Assembly: GCA_025786725.1 (NCBI GenBank)
Contig: JAHLTZ010000003.1
Coordinates: 372,001-436,000, forward strand
Length of the DNA stretch: 64,000 nt
Origin: Syncephalis fuscata
Taxonomy: Eukaryota > Zoopagomycota > Zoopagomycetes > Zoopagales > Piptocephalidaceae
Direction of reading: 5' to 3'
Shown one piece after another: positions 1-12,637 of the stretch. The notes under the pieces were generated by a model. The model worked only from the letters and a program-made list of their open reading frames with translations, was not told where the DNA came from and ran no database searches. Each line of letters opens with the position of its first letter. Position 1 is the stretch's first letter. Made by a program: the position numbers and the translations under genes.

Positions 1-337
1 GCTAATGAGGTGTGTATGCATGAATAGTGTAATAACATATTTTACCGATCAGTGTTTACTAGCTGTTGAATGCAAATGCAAATAAACAAAACTATGGAAA
101 GTGCTTAAATATAATTAAAATGAAATCATGTATTTATTACCAATTTGCACAGTTGAATAGGCATAACTCAGACTTGTTGACAATACGATGATGCTATTGA
201 TTAATAGTTGAATAAAACGAGAGCATTGGCTGTAACTTGGTATGTAAGTGAAATGAATGATCGTCATTGAATGGTCTTGATTTTGCCAAAGATATGCCTA
301 ATATATTGCTCTGGCACCTCCATTTACACCACCAATG
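1..337 (-). other. 3' exon/UTR and flank of member A
   Basis: No separate gene is visible. On the minus strand this stretch aligns with the 3' exons of members B (23807-23560) and C (35882-36180), including shared blocks around CAAGACCATT, GCCAATGCT and a TAATAAAT polyadenylation-like signal. It is most likely the 3' UTR of member A. Confidence 0.55.
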
Positions 338-1021
338 CTAATCTATTGAATATACAGGCTAAACTGTATCGATAGTATATATGTAGAATGTGCCATATAA
401 GCAGCATATAAATTAATGCTATACGATGTCACTTACATTCTATTAATACAAGTTATCAAGTGCACACATTGAATGACATGTAAAAAATATAAAATTGGTT
501 AATATAGCATACTACTTACCAACTATCAATATAGTTATTAAATATACACAACGTATATTGTTTAATTAGCATATAGCTATTTAATATAAAATGCCACTTA
601 CCAGCTATTGATATTAGATTGTTAAACACACACAGCGCATAGCATGTAATTAGTTTATATTTATTTGATACAAAACATCACTTGCCAACTATTAGTATTA
701 TTATTGGATATGCATAATATATAAAATATAATTGGTATGTAACCAAACAATATACAATTCCACTTACTGGCAGCTGTTATGTGTTATAATGGCCATCATG
801 TGTATAATAGTGTCGATAAGTGTTGGAATAATGATCCATAATCACAACTTATGTTCTAATGATGCATTAGGTAAACATAGTGTTAATAAGTATACTAATT
901 TACATATTTATTGTAATTGCAACATACCACGGCGAGCTAGAACTGGCTTAGCATCCACCACAATCATAGTGGCCACAAGAGCCACGACAATGGTACCGAC
1001 GACAGCAATAGAAAGATTCAT
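338..1021 (-). CDS. Micro-exon secreted peptide, family member A (39 aa predicted)
   Basis: Exon 1 (1021-928, 94 nt) encodes a start Met, a hydrophobic signal peptide and a D-A-K-P-x-L-x-R-R end, closely matching member C. It leaves one base (phase 1) before a gtatgt donor. Micro-exons follow at 853-855, 768-773 (6 nt), 686-688, 602-604, 520-522 and 437-439; the last exon starts at 342 and gives an in-frame TAG at 340-338. Introns are 72-94 nt. The joined frame is open: 31 residues plus an 8-residue acidic/hydrophobic tail without cysteine. Oddities: the first micro-exon is followed by ATAAGT instead of GTAAGT, and the third uses a GC donor. Skipping the first micro-exon keeps the frame (38 aa). 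It may be a functional short peptide or a contracted, decaying copy. Exon 1 is seen with confidence; the full splicing is inference. Confidence 0.7.
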
Positions 1022-1887
1022 GTTAATACTGGATCGTTAAAAGAAACAAGTAGAATGGAAGATGGTATGTGTTTATTATAAATAATCCGATACATAGGCG
1101 GTAGAAATCTACATACAAGTCTATACAGCACCATTACACAGCTCAACTACACGTCGCAAACTAGATCTATTGGCTTTAAAAAAACAGCGACAATGCGCCA
1201 TTATGCTTCTATTGTCACTTTTACCGGCAAAATCAATTTCCATACTTGCATGCATTCCAAACAGTCCATAACATCAATGCAACAGTAACATTGATACGCT
1301 GTAATATTGCTTATTGCAGGACCTATCACTATGCATAGACTAGTCGTACTGTCTAGAACTATGAGGATATACCGATTGACGTGTACTTGTTCAAATTAAC
1401 ATTGCACCTTGACTACAGGAATAAACAGCTCATTTTAGCACTATAATATCAACTATCAATACAAAATGTTTTAACAAACAGTTTCTAGCATTGGCTATTG
1501 GATGTTGGATAGCAGCATTTATAATAAGGCATCAAGTTTAGCATTGATATTATTAATTGTTTGGTCATTAGGCAATGTAAAGACGCTAAACTGCACCATC
1601 AAACTGTCTATTACATATAGTTAGTTCTGAGTGTACAGCAATAATACGCGGCCTATTAATCAGTGGTAATCTTAATGCACATATGAGTTATTTAGCCAAT
1701 AAACAAATAAAATACTATGGTATAATAGAACATACTAACAGTGAAATAATAATAAATAATTCATTTTTTAAAAATAAACCATTTGTAATTATATTTATAT
1801 CAACACAAGAATGATGACGATTATATCAGGGTGCAACAGTGCAAATAACACTCGTTTTACTTGACTATTTCCATTCCAACTACAATT
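1022..1887. other. Intergenic region between divergent member A and MCD4
   Basis: No convincing coding region. It holds the likely promoters of member A (minus) and MCD4 (plus). Blocks at about 1540-1700 and 1805-1885 recur in diverged form at about 25655-25815 and 26195-26285, upstream of decayed member B, so this spacer was part of a segmental duplication. Confidence 0.6.
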
Positions 1888-3869
1888 ATGTTACAGTCAA
1901 CGCCCAAGGACGCGCCACCCGGCGAGCGTACAGTATGGGCACGTAATGCACTACTGCTTATCGGTATCATATTCCACGTTACTTATATCTTTAGTATTTT
2001 CGACATTTACTTTACATCGCCACTTGTGCATGGTATGGGCCAGCACCGTTTATCGACCCCCGAAGCACCAGCCCGCCGTCTTGTACTATTTGTCGCTGAT
2101 GGATTACGCGCAGATCGACTATTTGAACCACTGCCCACTATTCAAGATGGTCATAGTGAAGAGCCACAACTACTCGCCAGTGACGGTTCGGTAACACGCG
2201 CTCCATTTCTACACGATATTCAAACACGCGTTGGTTCCTGGGGCGTGTCTCATACTCGTGTTCCAACCGAATCACGTCCCGGTCACGTCGCAGTCATTGC
2301 TGGATTCTACGAAGATGTAAGTGCCGTAACCAAAGGTAAGTATTCAACAAATAAAACAATTACTCCTACATATCATAACACTTATATCCATAATCATCAG
2401 GCTGGAAAATGAATCCAGTAGATTTTGACTCAATATTTAATCAAACAGAACATACTTGGTCATTTGGATCACCGGATATTCTACCAATGTTTGCTCATGG
2501 TGCATCAGATCCTGATCGTGTTGAAACATTTATGTATAGCGCAGAAGAGGAAGATTTTGCCCGTGGTAATTATAGATAGAATCATCAATACATATATATA
2601 TATATATACTGTTGAACTAATCAGTAGTAATCATGTTATGATAGAGGCATCTATTCTTGATACATGGGTATTTGATCATTTTGAAGCACTTTTAGAACGT
2701 TCACGTACCGATGAGCGTCTTCGAGAACAACTAGCCAAGGATCGAATTGTATTCTTTCTACATCTTATTGGACTTGATACAAATGGACATGCATTCCGAC
2801 CACATTCAAAGGAGTAAGTATAACTAGATAGATGGATGGATGGATAGTTAGTAATAGGCTTATAAATAACTACTAGATATTTAAATAACATTCGTCTAGT
2901 GGATAAAGGTGTTCAACGTATTCAAAACTTGATTGAGGCTTATTACAACGATAAAAAGACATCTTATGTATTCACAGCCGATCATGGTATGGGCAATCGA
3001 GGTAAGTATCTATACTAATATATAATACATAATATAATAACACGATCAATAGGTGCACATGGTGATGGTGATCCAGATAACACTAGAACACCACTTATTG
3101 CATGGGGTGCAGGTGTAAAAGGACCAGAATTAAATGGACAAGGTCATGATGACTTTTCAGAATCATGGACAAGTCTTAAACAAATAGCCCGTAAAGATGT
3201 GGCACAAGCAGATATTGCACCATTAATGGCATCATTATTGGGCATTAACTATCCAGTTAACAATGTTGGTGTATTACCAGTTGGTTATTTGGGTGGATCT
3301 GATGAATTTAAAGCTCGATCGGCATTAACAAATGCACAGCAAATACTTGAACAATATCTGGTAAAAGAAGGTAAATAATAGTTATAGTATTTATATTGTA
3401 AAATCAAATAACATTTACATATGATGATAATGATATGTAGAAAGTAAACGACGAACAGAAATTGGTTTTAGACCCTTTGAACCATTAAAAGATCAACAGT
3501 CAATAGATAAACTTGATTATATTAAACAATTAGTTGACAGTAAAGATTATACCACAGCAACAACAGCAGCCATTGATCTAATTCAGGAATGTTTACAAGG
3601 ATTGCGCTATTATCAAACGTGAGTATTACGTCAATTGATAGATGTTATAAGATATTAGTTGATTAATGGTATAATTCTAGTTATGATTGGCGCTTTTTAA
3701 GATCAATTGTATCTATTGGATATATTGGATGGATTGCTTATAGTTTACTATTTATCATTAATGTTTATGTATTTGAAGGAAAGAGTAAACATTTAACTAC
3801 AGTAATACAAAGTTCGACAATAAATCAATCATCATCCAATAGATTTGTAAGTAACTAATAATCCAAATA

Positions 3870-3923
<54 letters not shown>

Positions 3924-5786
3924 ATTATGGATTAGATTAATGGTATGGCAGTTATTTGTGCATTAATCATGTCAGCCATTTTATACATTCAAGGATCACC
4001 GACTATGTATTACTTTTACGTGGCATTTCCCATATTCTTTTGGCATCAAGTTTTACAACAACATCACACGTTTGCTCGTTTATTCTACGGACAAGCATCT
4101 GAGAATGACTCTACTTTGAAGCGTCGTTATAGTTGGTTAAATGTATTACTCTATGTATTATTATTGGTTGGTGCGCTTGAAGTATTAGTAAGTCATTATA
4201 TACATATTACTATTGTTACAACTGTTATAATCTAATATTATTCTCTTATAGGTATATAGTTACTTTGAACGACGTATACTTACCATCTGTTTATGGTTAT
4301 TGGCATGTTGGCCATTCACTGCACCTGCTCCATTCAGATCTCATCATCGACTGTTGATTGGTATGTGGCAAATTGCTTGTATTGTCACATCGATATTTCC
4401 CATATTGCCAGTTGAGAAGGGCGATGATATTACACTAGTGTAAGTATTCTAGTCATAGTTATATATAATGGAACTAAATAATAGAAATATAATTAGTATG
4501 GCTGGTGGTGTTGCGACTTTAACTGTAGCAATCATTTACTTGGTAAAAACTGGTCCTTCACTTCGTTCCAATTCTCAGTCTAGTTATTCGTTCTATCTTA
4601 CATTGTGGCAGGTTAGTGCTCAATTGTTTAATACTATAATGAATAAGAGCAACATTTAATGCAGTATCAATTGTTTGTAGATGTTATTGATTATAATAAG
4701 TATGGCTACAACTGCCAGTAGTGTATGGCGACTTGAACAACGACAAGGCTTACCATGGTGGAATCAAATAATAGGATGGTCTACATTGGGTAATACATTG
4801 TTTAACAATAGTATTGTATTATTAATATTAATATTAATATATAACTATAATGGATATTATTATTATTATTAGGATTGTCGTTAATTACACCATTAGCAAT
4901 AAGTAATAGTACTCAGCATTATTTATACCGATTGGTCACTATATTTTTGACATTTGCACCCACATATATTCTACTAAGTATATCGTATCCTTTTAGCTAT
5001 AATATCTATAATGATGATTACATAGGTTATTTATTAACTAATCAGATACGAGATGTTATTCTATGTGGCTTTTTCGACTGTTCTCGTATGTTGGATGTTT
5101 TTGGAACGTCGTCTATATGCTTATAAACAACTAGAAAGCTTTAATGACGATGATATAAGTGTGGGTGACTAATGATAGTTACGAGTTGTCTATTATGTTA
5201 ATTGAAATGAATAGAATATATCCCTGCCTATTGAGGCATTGAATCGCTCGTTACGTCGACAAGATGCCCGTACAGCTATATTTTTCATATCCTTTTATAA
5301 TATTTGTATATCAAATCATTCATTAGAGCATCTTTAACTTGTGTGTAATACTTGCTTTTTGTTAATGTAGCCTTTTTTGGCACGGGTAATATTGCGTCGA
5401 TTAGCTCGTTTAATCTATCCTCCGTTTATCGACTTACCACTACATTCGATCCATTCTTAATGGCTGCACTACTGATATTCAAGATTCTTATTCCGTTCTT
5501 TGTGCTATCGGCCGTGTTTGGTGTGGCAAGTCGTGCACTGGATCTGCCACCATTCAGTCTATTTTTACTTGTGCTATCCACGACTGACGTCATGACATTG
5601 AACTTTTTCTTCCTTGTCCGTGACGATGGTAGCTGGCTTGAAATCGGTACTAGTATTAGTCACTTCTGTATTAGTTCAGGTTTCGTTGTTTTTACAACTA
5701 TTCTATTCTGTGTATCCCATTTGATGGTGGGACATGTCCTTGTCCCAACCTCAATAGTATCCCGCACACAAAAGAAGAATACTTAG
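1888..5786 (+). CDS. MCD4: GPI ethanolamine phosphate transferase 1 (MCD4/PIG-N)
   Basis: An ER membrane enzyme that adds phosphoethanolamine to the first mannose of the GPI anchor precursor. The first ATG is at 1888; a membrane segment follows at residues ~20-40. The lumenal alkaline-phosphatase-like domain shows FVADGLRAD (metal ligand), the catalytic-Thr stretch [32 protein letters not shown] and [24 protein letters not shown]. Many hydrophobic segments fill the C-terminal half, ending with a typical MCD4 stretch ([13 protein letters not shown]). About a dozen short introns (e.g. 2335-2400, 2816-2875, 3002-3053) join in frame wherever I checked; one carries an ATT microsatellite at 3872-3919. 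It is divergent from member A. I saw no frame break. Family assignment is firm; exact exon borders are inferred. Confidence 0.95.
3872..3919. repeat. (ATT)n microsatellite inside an MCD4 intron
   Basis: An uninterrupted run of ATT trinucleotides lies within an intron of the MCD4 gene, just before the exon that resumes near 3935. Confidence 0.9.
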
Positions 5787-6711
5787 TGTTTTGTTTATTA
5801 AATAATGAAAAATCTAGTAAATATTATAAATAAACTTGATGCTAATTGACATTAACAACACTAGTAATAAGTTGAATATATTTATTATTATATACTCATG
5901 TATTTAATCAATTAAGTACTCGTTATTCAATTAAAGCTGTTGTGATACGTTGCACAATACTTCATTTGATGAAACTGAAGACATGTAATATACTTATAAA
6001 TATAAATTGTACCCGTAAGGTACTGACCTTGTACGATGGATCTAAATGTATTCAAAGCTAGTACTAATAAATATGTTAATCCTTGTTAATTAAATAAATA
6101 ATAATAAACATTAGTAAATTTTATTTTCTATTTATTATAAGTTAAGGTTTGTTATATCTAATGAAATGAATAATGACATGACAATGGGTCAGTAATTAAG
6201 TTACTCGTTCTATAATATGGATCGTGAACTAAAGGCCTTTACCATTAGTTTTTGCTATGAAAAGAAAGTCGACTAACGTTGACACCATCCAAAGAGTATT
6301 TTAAATACTTGTGCTACAATTTATCATTGACTATATAGGCCTTGTAGACAATATCAATGAAACAAGCAGTAATTGTTATTATCAGGCGTAACGTGTTTAC
6401 TCTGTACTACATAAAGTTAGTCACGCCAACCGAGCAGCTGAACACCTTAATTTTACTATTTAACATCGGTCTATTCAAAGCAATATGTACATTAATTATT
6501 CACTCATACTCAATAACCAAGTCTTTACCATTTGTCATCGTATTAGGCGATCAGACAATCTACATTTTAACAATCCAATTAGTGTCATAATTAAAATTAA
6601 CAAGCTTTATTGGACAGCTTTTATTTTTGCTATAACGTTTATTATCCAGCATGCTAACGTACCTTCATACTATTTTGTGGTACTCGTCGTGATTAATGCC
6701 GCTAGCCTTGC
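5787..6711. other. Intergenic, MCD4 to fungalysin
   Basis: AT-rich spacer without a supported gene. Near its right end, in another frame, 6670-6708 encodes a short hydrophobic stretch (residues like FVVLVVINAASLA) that could be the displaced signal peptide of the following fungalysin, separated from it by a one-base frame slip. Confidence 0.45.
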
Positions 6712-8552
6712 GTGTCGGAACGAGTCAACGTTGCGCCCATTGAAGCTGGTCCATTGCCTAAATACGAGGTATCCTTGCTTTCTCCTACTCTACAACGACA
6801 TGGTAATCAATTTGCACCATCTGGTAAACCAGAAGATGTGGCCAGGGCTTTTGTTCGCCAGCAACTTAAATTCAAAGATAATGACTATGTAGTGAAAAGC
6901 TTCTATGCTACAGAATCCACTGGTGTAACACATGTCTACCTTAAACAGCTGTTCCAGGGTATTGAAGTAGCCAATGGTGATATTTCTGTACACGTCGATG
7001 CCAAAGGCGCAGTAATTGCGTATGGTGATGGTTTCTATTACGGTACCGATGCTTCAAAGCGCAATCTATGGGCCGGCCAATCAGCACCACGATTTGTCAA
7101 CCAAGTATGGCATTTGGAAAATTGGCCGATTACATTGGCAAACCAATAGATCCATCCAAGCTTACAACAATTCCCGATACTGACACTCAAAATGACAGCA
7201 AACAACAAAGATTTATTCTGCAAGGTATTCCTTATGCTCAAGATAAGGTTATTGCATAGCAATCCTACATCCACACGGAAAACGAGTTGCTTCAAGCGGC
7301 ATGGGAGTTTTTTATTGATCTTGGTGACAACTATTTTAATGCTCATGTCTCGGCCGATGGCTCAAGCGTATTATCTCTGGCCGATTGGATATCAGATGCA
7401 AGTTACAATGTGCTTAAAGTAGGGATGACGATTTACGTACAGGACAGCGCACTCTAGTGATCGATCCAGCAAATACAAAGGCATCGCCAAAGGGATGGCA
7501 CGACTTTGCCGGTCGCCAAACAACAACAACACGCGGCAATAATGTTGAAGCTATGTCACCTGCTGGAAGATCGGGTGGCCAAAATGTGCAGCCAACCTCG
7601 GCTAATCTTAATTTTGATTTTCCATTAGACTTGGCGAAAGAGCCCAGTAGTTATCGACCGGCGTCTGTCACTAATTTGTTTTACATGAACAATATTATGC
7701 ATGACGTCTTCTACCAATACGGATTCACTGAAGCAGCGGGCAACTTCCAAAATGATAACTACGGCAAGGGCGGCCGTGGTGGGGATTATGTTGAGGCCAA
7801 TGCACAAGACCATCGGGTACGAATAACGCCAACTTTTACACACCTCCTGATGGTCAACGGCCACGTATGCGTATGTTTGCCTGGACACGTACACATCCGG
7901 GACGTGATGGTGATTTTGACAATGATATCATTGCTCACGAGTATTCGCACGGTATTTCTAACCGTCTGACTGGAGGACCCGCAAATTCCAACTGTTTAAG
8001 GGGAGATGAATCGGGCGGTATGGGCGAAGGATGGGGCGATTTTATTGGAATATGGCTTCGTCTCAAGGCAACCGATAAACACGATAAAGTAACCACACTC
8101 GGAGACTATGTGAACTTAAAAGGTATTCGAAGATATGCTTATTCAACCAGTAAAACCGTCAATCCTACAACATATGGTCTTGTGTATAAAAAGAGTTGAC
8201 AGAAGCACATGCCATCGGTGAGATTTGGGCAAATATTTTGTATCAGATGTACTGGAATTTGGTCGATAAAATTGGATTCACTGACGATAAATATTCAGTC
8301 AACACTGACAAGGGAAATACACTTGCTCTTAAGATTATTGTGGATGGCATGAAACTGCAGCCATGCCGTCCAACTTTCGTTTCTGCACGTAACGCAATCC
8401 TCCAAGCAGAGCGTCAAATTACAGGCGGTAAGCACAAGTGCGTCATTTGGGCGGCGTTTGCTACTCGAGGTGTTGGTTTTAAAGCTTCAACCGATGGTCG
8501 TAGCCGTGTCGTTGAGGATTTCTCGCTACCAGCCGAATGTAATAATATTTAA
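6712..8552 (+). pseudogene. Fungalysin (M36 metalloprotease), frame-broken
   Basis: Secreted zinc endoprotease family with an N-terminal FTP propeptide (6712-~7100, with VYLKQLFQGIEVANGDISV) and the catalytic domain. The zinc motif HEYSH lies at about 7936-7950, within [20 protein letters not shown]; the third-ligand region is [10 protein letters not shown]. The reading frame needs five repairs: a missing base near 7101, an in-frame TAG at 7257-7259, and missing bases near 7424, 7814 and 8194. All four slips are one-base losses. No intron explains them. The last part (TEAHAIGEIWANILYQMYWN) is well conserved. The true start and signal peptide are not in frame. It is either a young pseudogene or a gene hit by deletion-type assembly errors; the TAG is a substitution, which favours real decay. 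Confidence 0.88.
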
Positions 8553-9227
8553 GCGTTAACGTTTTAAATAATAAATAGCTACTTACGTTTTAATACAGTT
8601 AATGTGCTTTGTCAATAATATGAAACTATTGTAGCGATATTTGAGCATAGAAATTGATTGATTATTACCATGTTGTACATAAAAGTATTAATAGAAGCAT
8701 GACGATATGTAGTTTCAATCTATGGTGGAGATCATGTGTTATGATTGATGTTTGAATACAGTAATTGTAATACCAAAAAGGTAATTACAAATATCATAAG
8801 AAGTTGTTTTGCTACATCATTTATTTGCAAAAATTCTTGCTATTTCCTTTAACTAGATTTGTTTCAGCTCAACCACCAATAAGAATTTATTATAGCCACT
8901 TTTAGTAATTGCCCGTGTTTCAACTGCTGAGTTTTAATATTAAATTGCCTGGATTTAGAAATAATTTGTATGCAATACATAGTTCTTTTTGCTTTGGCTG
9001 AGCTATTGAATGTAGAAATAAATAAAAATAGCAATAATACGGAGTCATATTGGAATAGCAAAATGACAATTTATTATTAAGACCACCGCGCTTGCAGCTA
9101 TTTAAGATGCGACAAATAACCACATTCTCTAAACATTATTAACTCTACTCTCCACATACACACATCTTTCCACTTACGCTTTCTCTACCACTTTGACGCT
9201 CTTCACTACGAATAAACACTCACCACA
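8553..9227. other. Intergenic; promoter side of secreted-protein copy 1
   Basis: No gene seen. From 8839 onward the sequence is nearly identical to that upstream of copy 2 (from 11175), including a TATTTAAG element about 130 nt before the start codon. The two copies therefore share their promoters. Confidence 0.6.
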
Positions 9228-10297
9228 ATGCTTGGGTCATTTACAAAAATTTCTAGCATGATATGCATGCTAGTCATGCTGTCAAGTACAACAATGGGTG
9301 CTAACAATGGTAAATATATACATATTTGCGCGTCAATAACCTCTAACTGTGCTATAGTTCTACCTGCAGATAAAACTTTCTTCAATTCAATTAAAATACT
9401 TAAGCGAGAAAAGATCACGATAACCGCAATCAATGAGCAAGATGGCGGAGTGCCTTATGCATTAGGCAAAATCAGCCGTAGCACGTTTAGCTCTGATCCA
9501 ATTGAGATTAGATGTCCAGATAAAGCAACCGAAGCAACCGAGCGTTACATCAAGCTAACGGTATTTAAACATACAATGGTCAAACTCATTTAACTAACAA
9601 TGGATTTATAGAAATATCTGAATACATATAGTGATAGAAATATTGCACGAAACTATATTGCAGGCACACTTATGGCTTTTTCCGTCGGAAGCAGAAATTG
9701 TTTTATTACGGCAAATCCTATAGGTTCAACGCCTTTTAGATATGCGGAAAAAATGTCAACTAACGATCGGGTCACTGATTTGATTTCTTCTCTTAGAAAT
9801 ATCATTATTGCTAGAGCATACTTGGAACAAAATCAGTTGACTGATAAGGAACTGACAAATGATCACATTATCATTTCTGTCAAAAATGGCAAGCCTTTTG
9901 CCACAGTAGCCATGATTCGTCCCCTCAACGAGAAAAATGGCATGCAAATGACCTACATGAATGCCCAAGGCACAGTTCAAGTAAAGTCCAATCAGGGTTC
10001 CTGGTGTCTTGGACAAGTGCTTTTTAGAGCGCTTTTCAGTTCCCTATTCCCAATCAACTATGGTGCACCTACATTCAGTCTTGATAGCTACGTTAATGGA
10101 TTGCCAAAATCTAGAATAAGCTTCCGCTCGTCCAATACCAAGGCTAACAGAGCAAACCTTCTAAACCTATTGATAGGATTTATACAAGCATTACTGTTGC
10201 CGGATGAGAGGCGACCAAATTTTGACAAAGCATTGCAGCTTGCAACAGAGCTTAGCCTAAGTTCACGCTAAGCTAAGAAAGTAGCTACTTTAACGAT
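8839..10297 (+). repeat. Duplicated ~1.46-kb segment, copy 1
   Basis: Nearly identical to 11175-12637 (roughly ten differences by eye, mostly single bases). The unit holds about 390 bp of promoter, a whole gene and only about 25 bp beyond the stop codon. Homology stops sharply on both sides. Direct orientation, separated by about 880 bp. Confidence 0.92.
9228..10271 (+). CDS. Predicted secreted protein of unknown family, copy 1 (~330 aa)
   Basis: Not recognised. It begins with a signal peptide (residues ~1-23, ending S-T-T-M-G). Two open stretches join if a 51-nt intron (9561-9611) is removed; it has a gtattt donor, a TAACTAAC branch-like site and a tatag acceptor, and both sides are phase 0. 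The result is about 330 residues, low in cysteine, with a conserved-looking middle (around GTVQVKSNQGSWCLGQVL). Relative to copy 2 it lacks three bases between about 9391 and 9412. This shifts the frame for a few codons and then restores it (ILKRE in place of KYLSEK). Unspliced, it would stop at 9591-9593. It has no homologous neighbour other than its duplicate. Confidence 0.75.
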
Positions 10298-11174
10298 TTT
10301 GAATCAATTATTTGTAGTAATTAAAGATATAATGTAATGAGGCAACATTTTATTGTTTAAATTGCCAATAAAACTAGGCTTAATCTTTACATATTGCATC
10401 AATTATTTAATGAAAACAAAACCATTATTTTTTGCATTGGAGTAACTTTTTGTTACTAAATTGAATGAATTTTACTATTAGATTTCAACTTGGATGCAGC
10501 AATACTAGTGTGTGTTGGTAATCAATAAATTGTAAGTATATATATCGTACTGTAGTTTTTATGGTTGTGTACAATGCGTATTATAATTTGATTAAACAGG
10601 TGTAATGCCATTCAGTGATTTTGGTCCATACTTACTACAGTTTTGATTTATTCAAAATTGCTTATTATAAATTCAGTAATTCTGTTAAGATTCTGGATAA
10701 TCTTTGCCTGCATGACTAATAACAATAAAACTTTTTCATTCATGTTTAAAAAACAATTTCTTTATCGATTGATACCGCTTTTTAGCATATTTTTTATTTA
10801 ATCAATTTAAGCTATTTATAATAAATTGCAATGTTATAATCCAAATAGATGAATATTATGCACATACTGTATGAAAGTATTAATTATAATAATTTGCCGC
10901 ATTTTATTACTAAAAAAACTAGTCAGCTATGTTGCTTTTTTGTGTAATTAAAAATAGCGTTTAGAATGTGATAAATGTGTGCGCTTACAATTCATTAGTA
11001 TAAGAAGAAGCAAATAATTATAATTTTTATTTGGAATACTCGGGCACGCTTGTTTGAAAAAGTTCCCATGTTTCTTTAATTAAATTTATTCTGTTATATT
11101 TTTTTAGTGTAAGAAGCGAATAATTACGCTACTTATTTAGAATACTCGGTGCACGCTTGTTTGTAAAGATTCTC
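10298..11174. other. Spacer between the two secreted-protein copies
   Basis: No gene seen. A diverged direct repeat of about 65 bp occurs at 10998-11066 and 11108-11168, directly before duplicated copy 2. It may mark the duplication junction. Confidence 0.5.
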
Positions 11175-12637
11175 GCTATTTCCTTTAACTAGATTTGCTT
11201 CAGCTCAACCACCAATAAGAATTTATTATAGCCACTTTTAGTAATTGCCCGTGTTTCAACTGCTGAGTTTTAATATTAAATTGCCTGGATTTAGAAATAA
11301 TTTTGTATGCAATACATAGTTCTTTTTGCTTTGGCTGAGCTATTGAATGTAGAAATAAATAAAAATAGCAATAATACGGAGTCATATTGGAATAGCAAAA
11401 TGCCAATTTATTATTAAGACCACCGCGCTTGCAGCTATTTAAGATGCGACAAATAACCACATTCTCTAAACATTATTAACTCTACTCTCCACATACACAC
11501 ATCTTTCCACTTACGCTTTCTCTACCACTTTGACGCTCTTCACTACGAATAAACACTCACCACAATGCTTGGGTCATTTACAAAAATTTCTAGCATGATA
11601 TGCATGCTAGTCATGCTGTCAAGTACAACAATGGGTGCTAACAATGGTAAATATATACATATTTGCGCGTCAATAACCTCTAACTGTGCTATAGTTCTAC
11701 CTGCAGATAAAACTTTCTTCAATTCAATTAAGAAATACTTAAGCGAGAAAAAGATCACGATAACCGCAATCAATGAGCAAGATGGCGGAGTGCCTTATGC
11801 ATTAGGCAAAATCAGCCGTAGCACGTTTAGCTCTGATCCAATTGAGATTAGATGTCCAGATAAAGCAACCGAAGCAACCGAGCGTTACATCAAGCTAACG
11901 GTATTTAAACATACAATGGTCAAACTCATTTAACTAACAATGGATTTATAGAAATATCTGAATACATATAGTGATAGAAATATTGCACGAAACTATATTG
12001 CAGGCACACTTATGGCTTTTTCCGTCGGAAGCAGAAATTGTTTTATTACGGCAAATCCTATAGGTTCAACGCCTTTTAGATATGCGGAAAAAATGTCAAC
12101 TAACGATCGGGTCACTGATTTGATTTCTTCTCTTAGAAATATCATTATTGCTAGAGCATACTTGGAACAAAATCAGTTGACTGATAAGGAACTGACCAAT
12201 GATCACATTATCATTTCTGTCAAAAATGGCAAGCCTTTTGCCACAGTAGCCATGATTCGTCCCCTCAACGAGAAAAATGGCATGCAAATGACCTACATGA
12301 ATGCCCAAGGCACAGTTCAAGTAAAGTCCAATCAGGGTTCCTGGTGTCTTGGACAAGTGCTTTTTAGAGCGCTTTTCAGTTCCCTATTCCCAATCAACTA
12401 TGGTGCGCCTACATTCAGTCTTGATAGCTACGTTAATGGATTGCCAAAATCTAGAATAAGCTTCCGCTCGTCCAATACCAAGGCTAACAGAGCAAACCTT
12501 CTAAACCTATTGATAGGATTTATACAAGCGTTACTGTTGCCGGATGAGAGGCGACCAAATTTTGACAAAGCATTGCAGCTTGCAACAGAGCTTAGCCTAA
12601 GTTCACGCTAAGCTAAGAAAGTAGCTACTTTAACGAT
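11175..12637 (+). repeat. Duplicated ~1.46-kb segment, copy 2
   Basis: Partner of 8839-10297 in the same orientation, offset 2336-2340 bp. Differences are few, e.g. single-base changes near 12198, 12406 and 12529, plus the three bases missing from copy 1. Confidence 0.92.
11565..12611 (+). CDS. Predicted secreted protein of unknown family, copy 2 (~331 aa)
   Basis: The full-length counterpart of the gene at 9228. Exon 1 is 11565-11900, the intron 11901-11951 and exon 2 11952-12611, all phase 0. The signal peptide is identical and the second exon is almost identical. Where copy 1 has the displaced ILKRE segment, this copy reads KKYLSEKK, so it probably keeps the ancestral frame. Function unknown. 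I weighed a faint resemblance to rRNA N-glycosylase-like folds and did not find the needed motif set. Confidence 0.78.

Larger units (their letters stand above)
1..1890. repeat. Diverged segmental duplication, copy around member A
   Basis: Partner of 23560-26290. The match ends close to the MCD4 start codon, so the duplication carried MCD4's upstream region but no recognisable MCD4 coding sequence to the second site. Confidence 0.6.

Noticed and set aside
9228-12611. Ribosome-inactivating-like enzyme for the duplicated secreted protein
   Set aside because: Short local resemblances only; the expected set of catalytic Tyr, Glu-Ala-x-Arg and Trp positions could not be placed.
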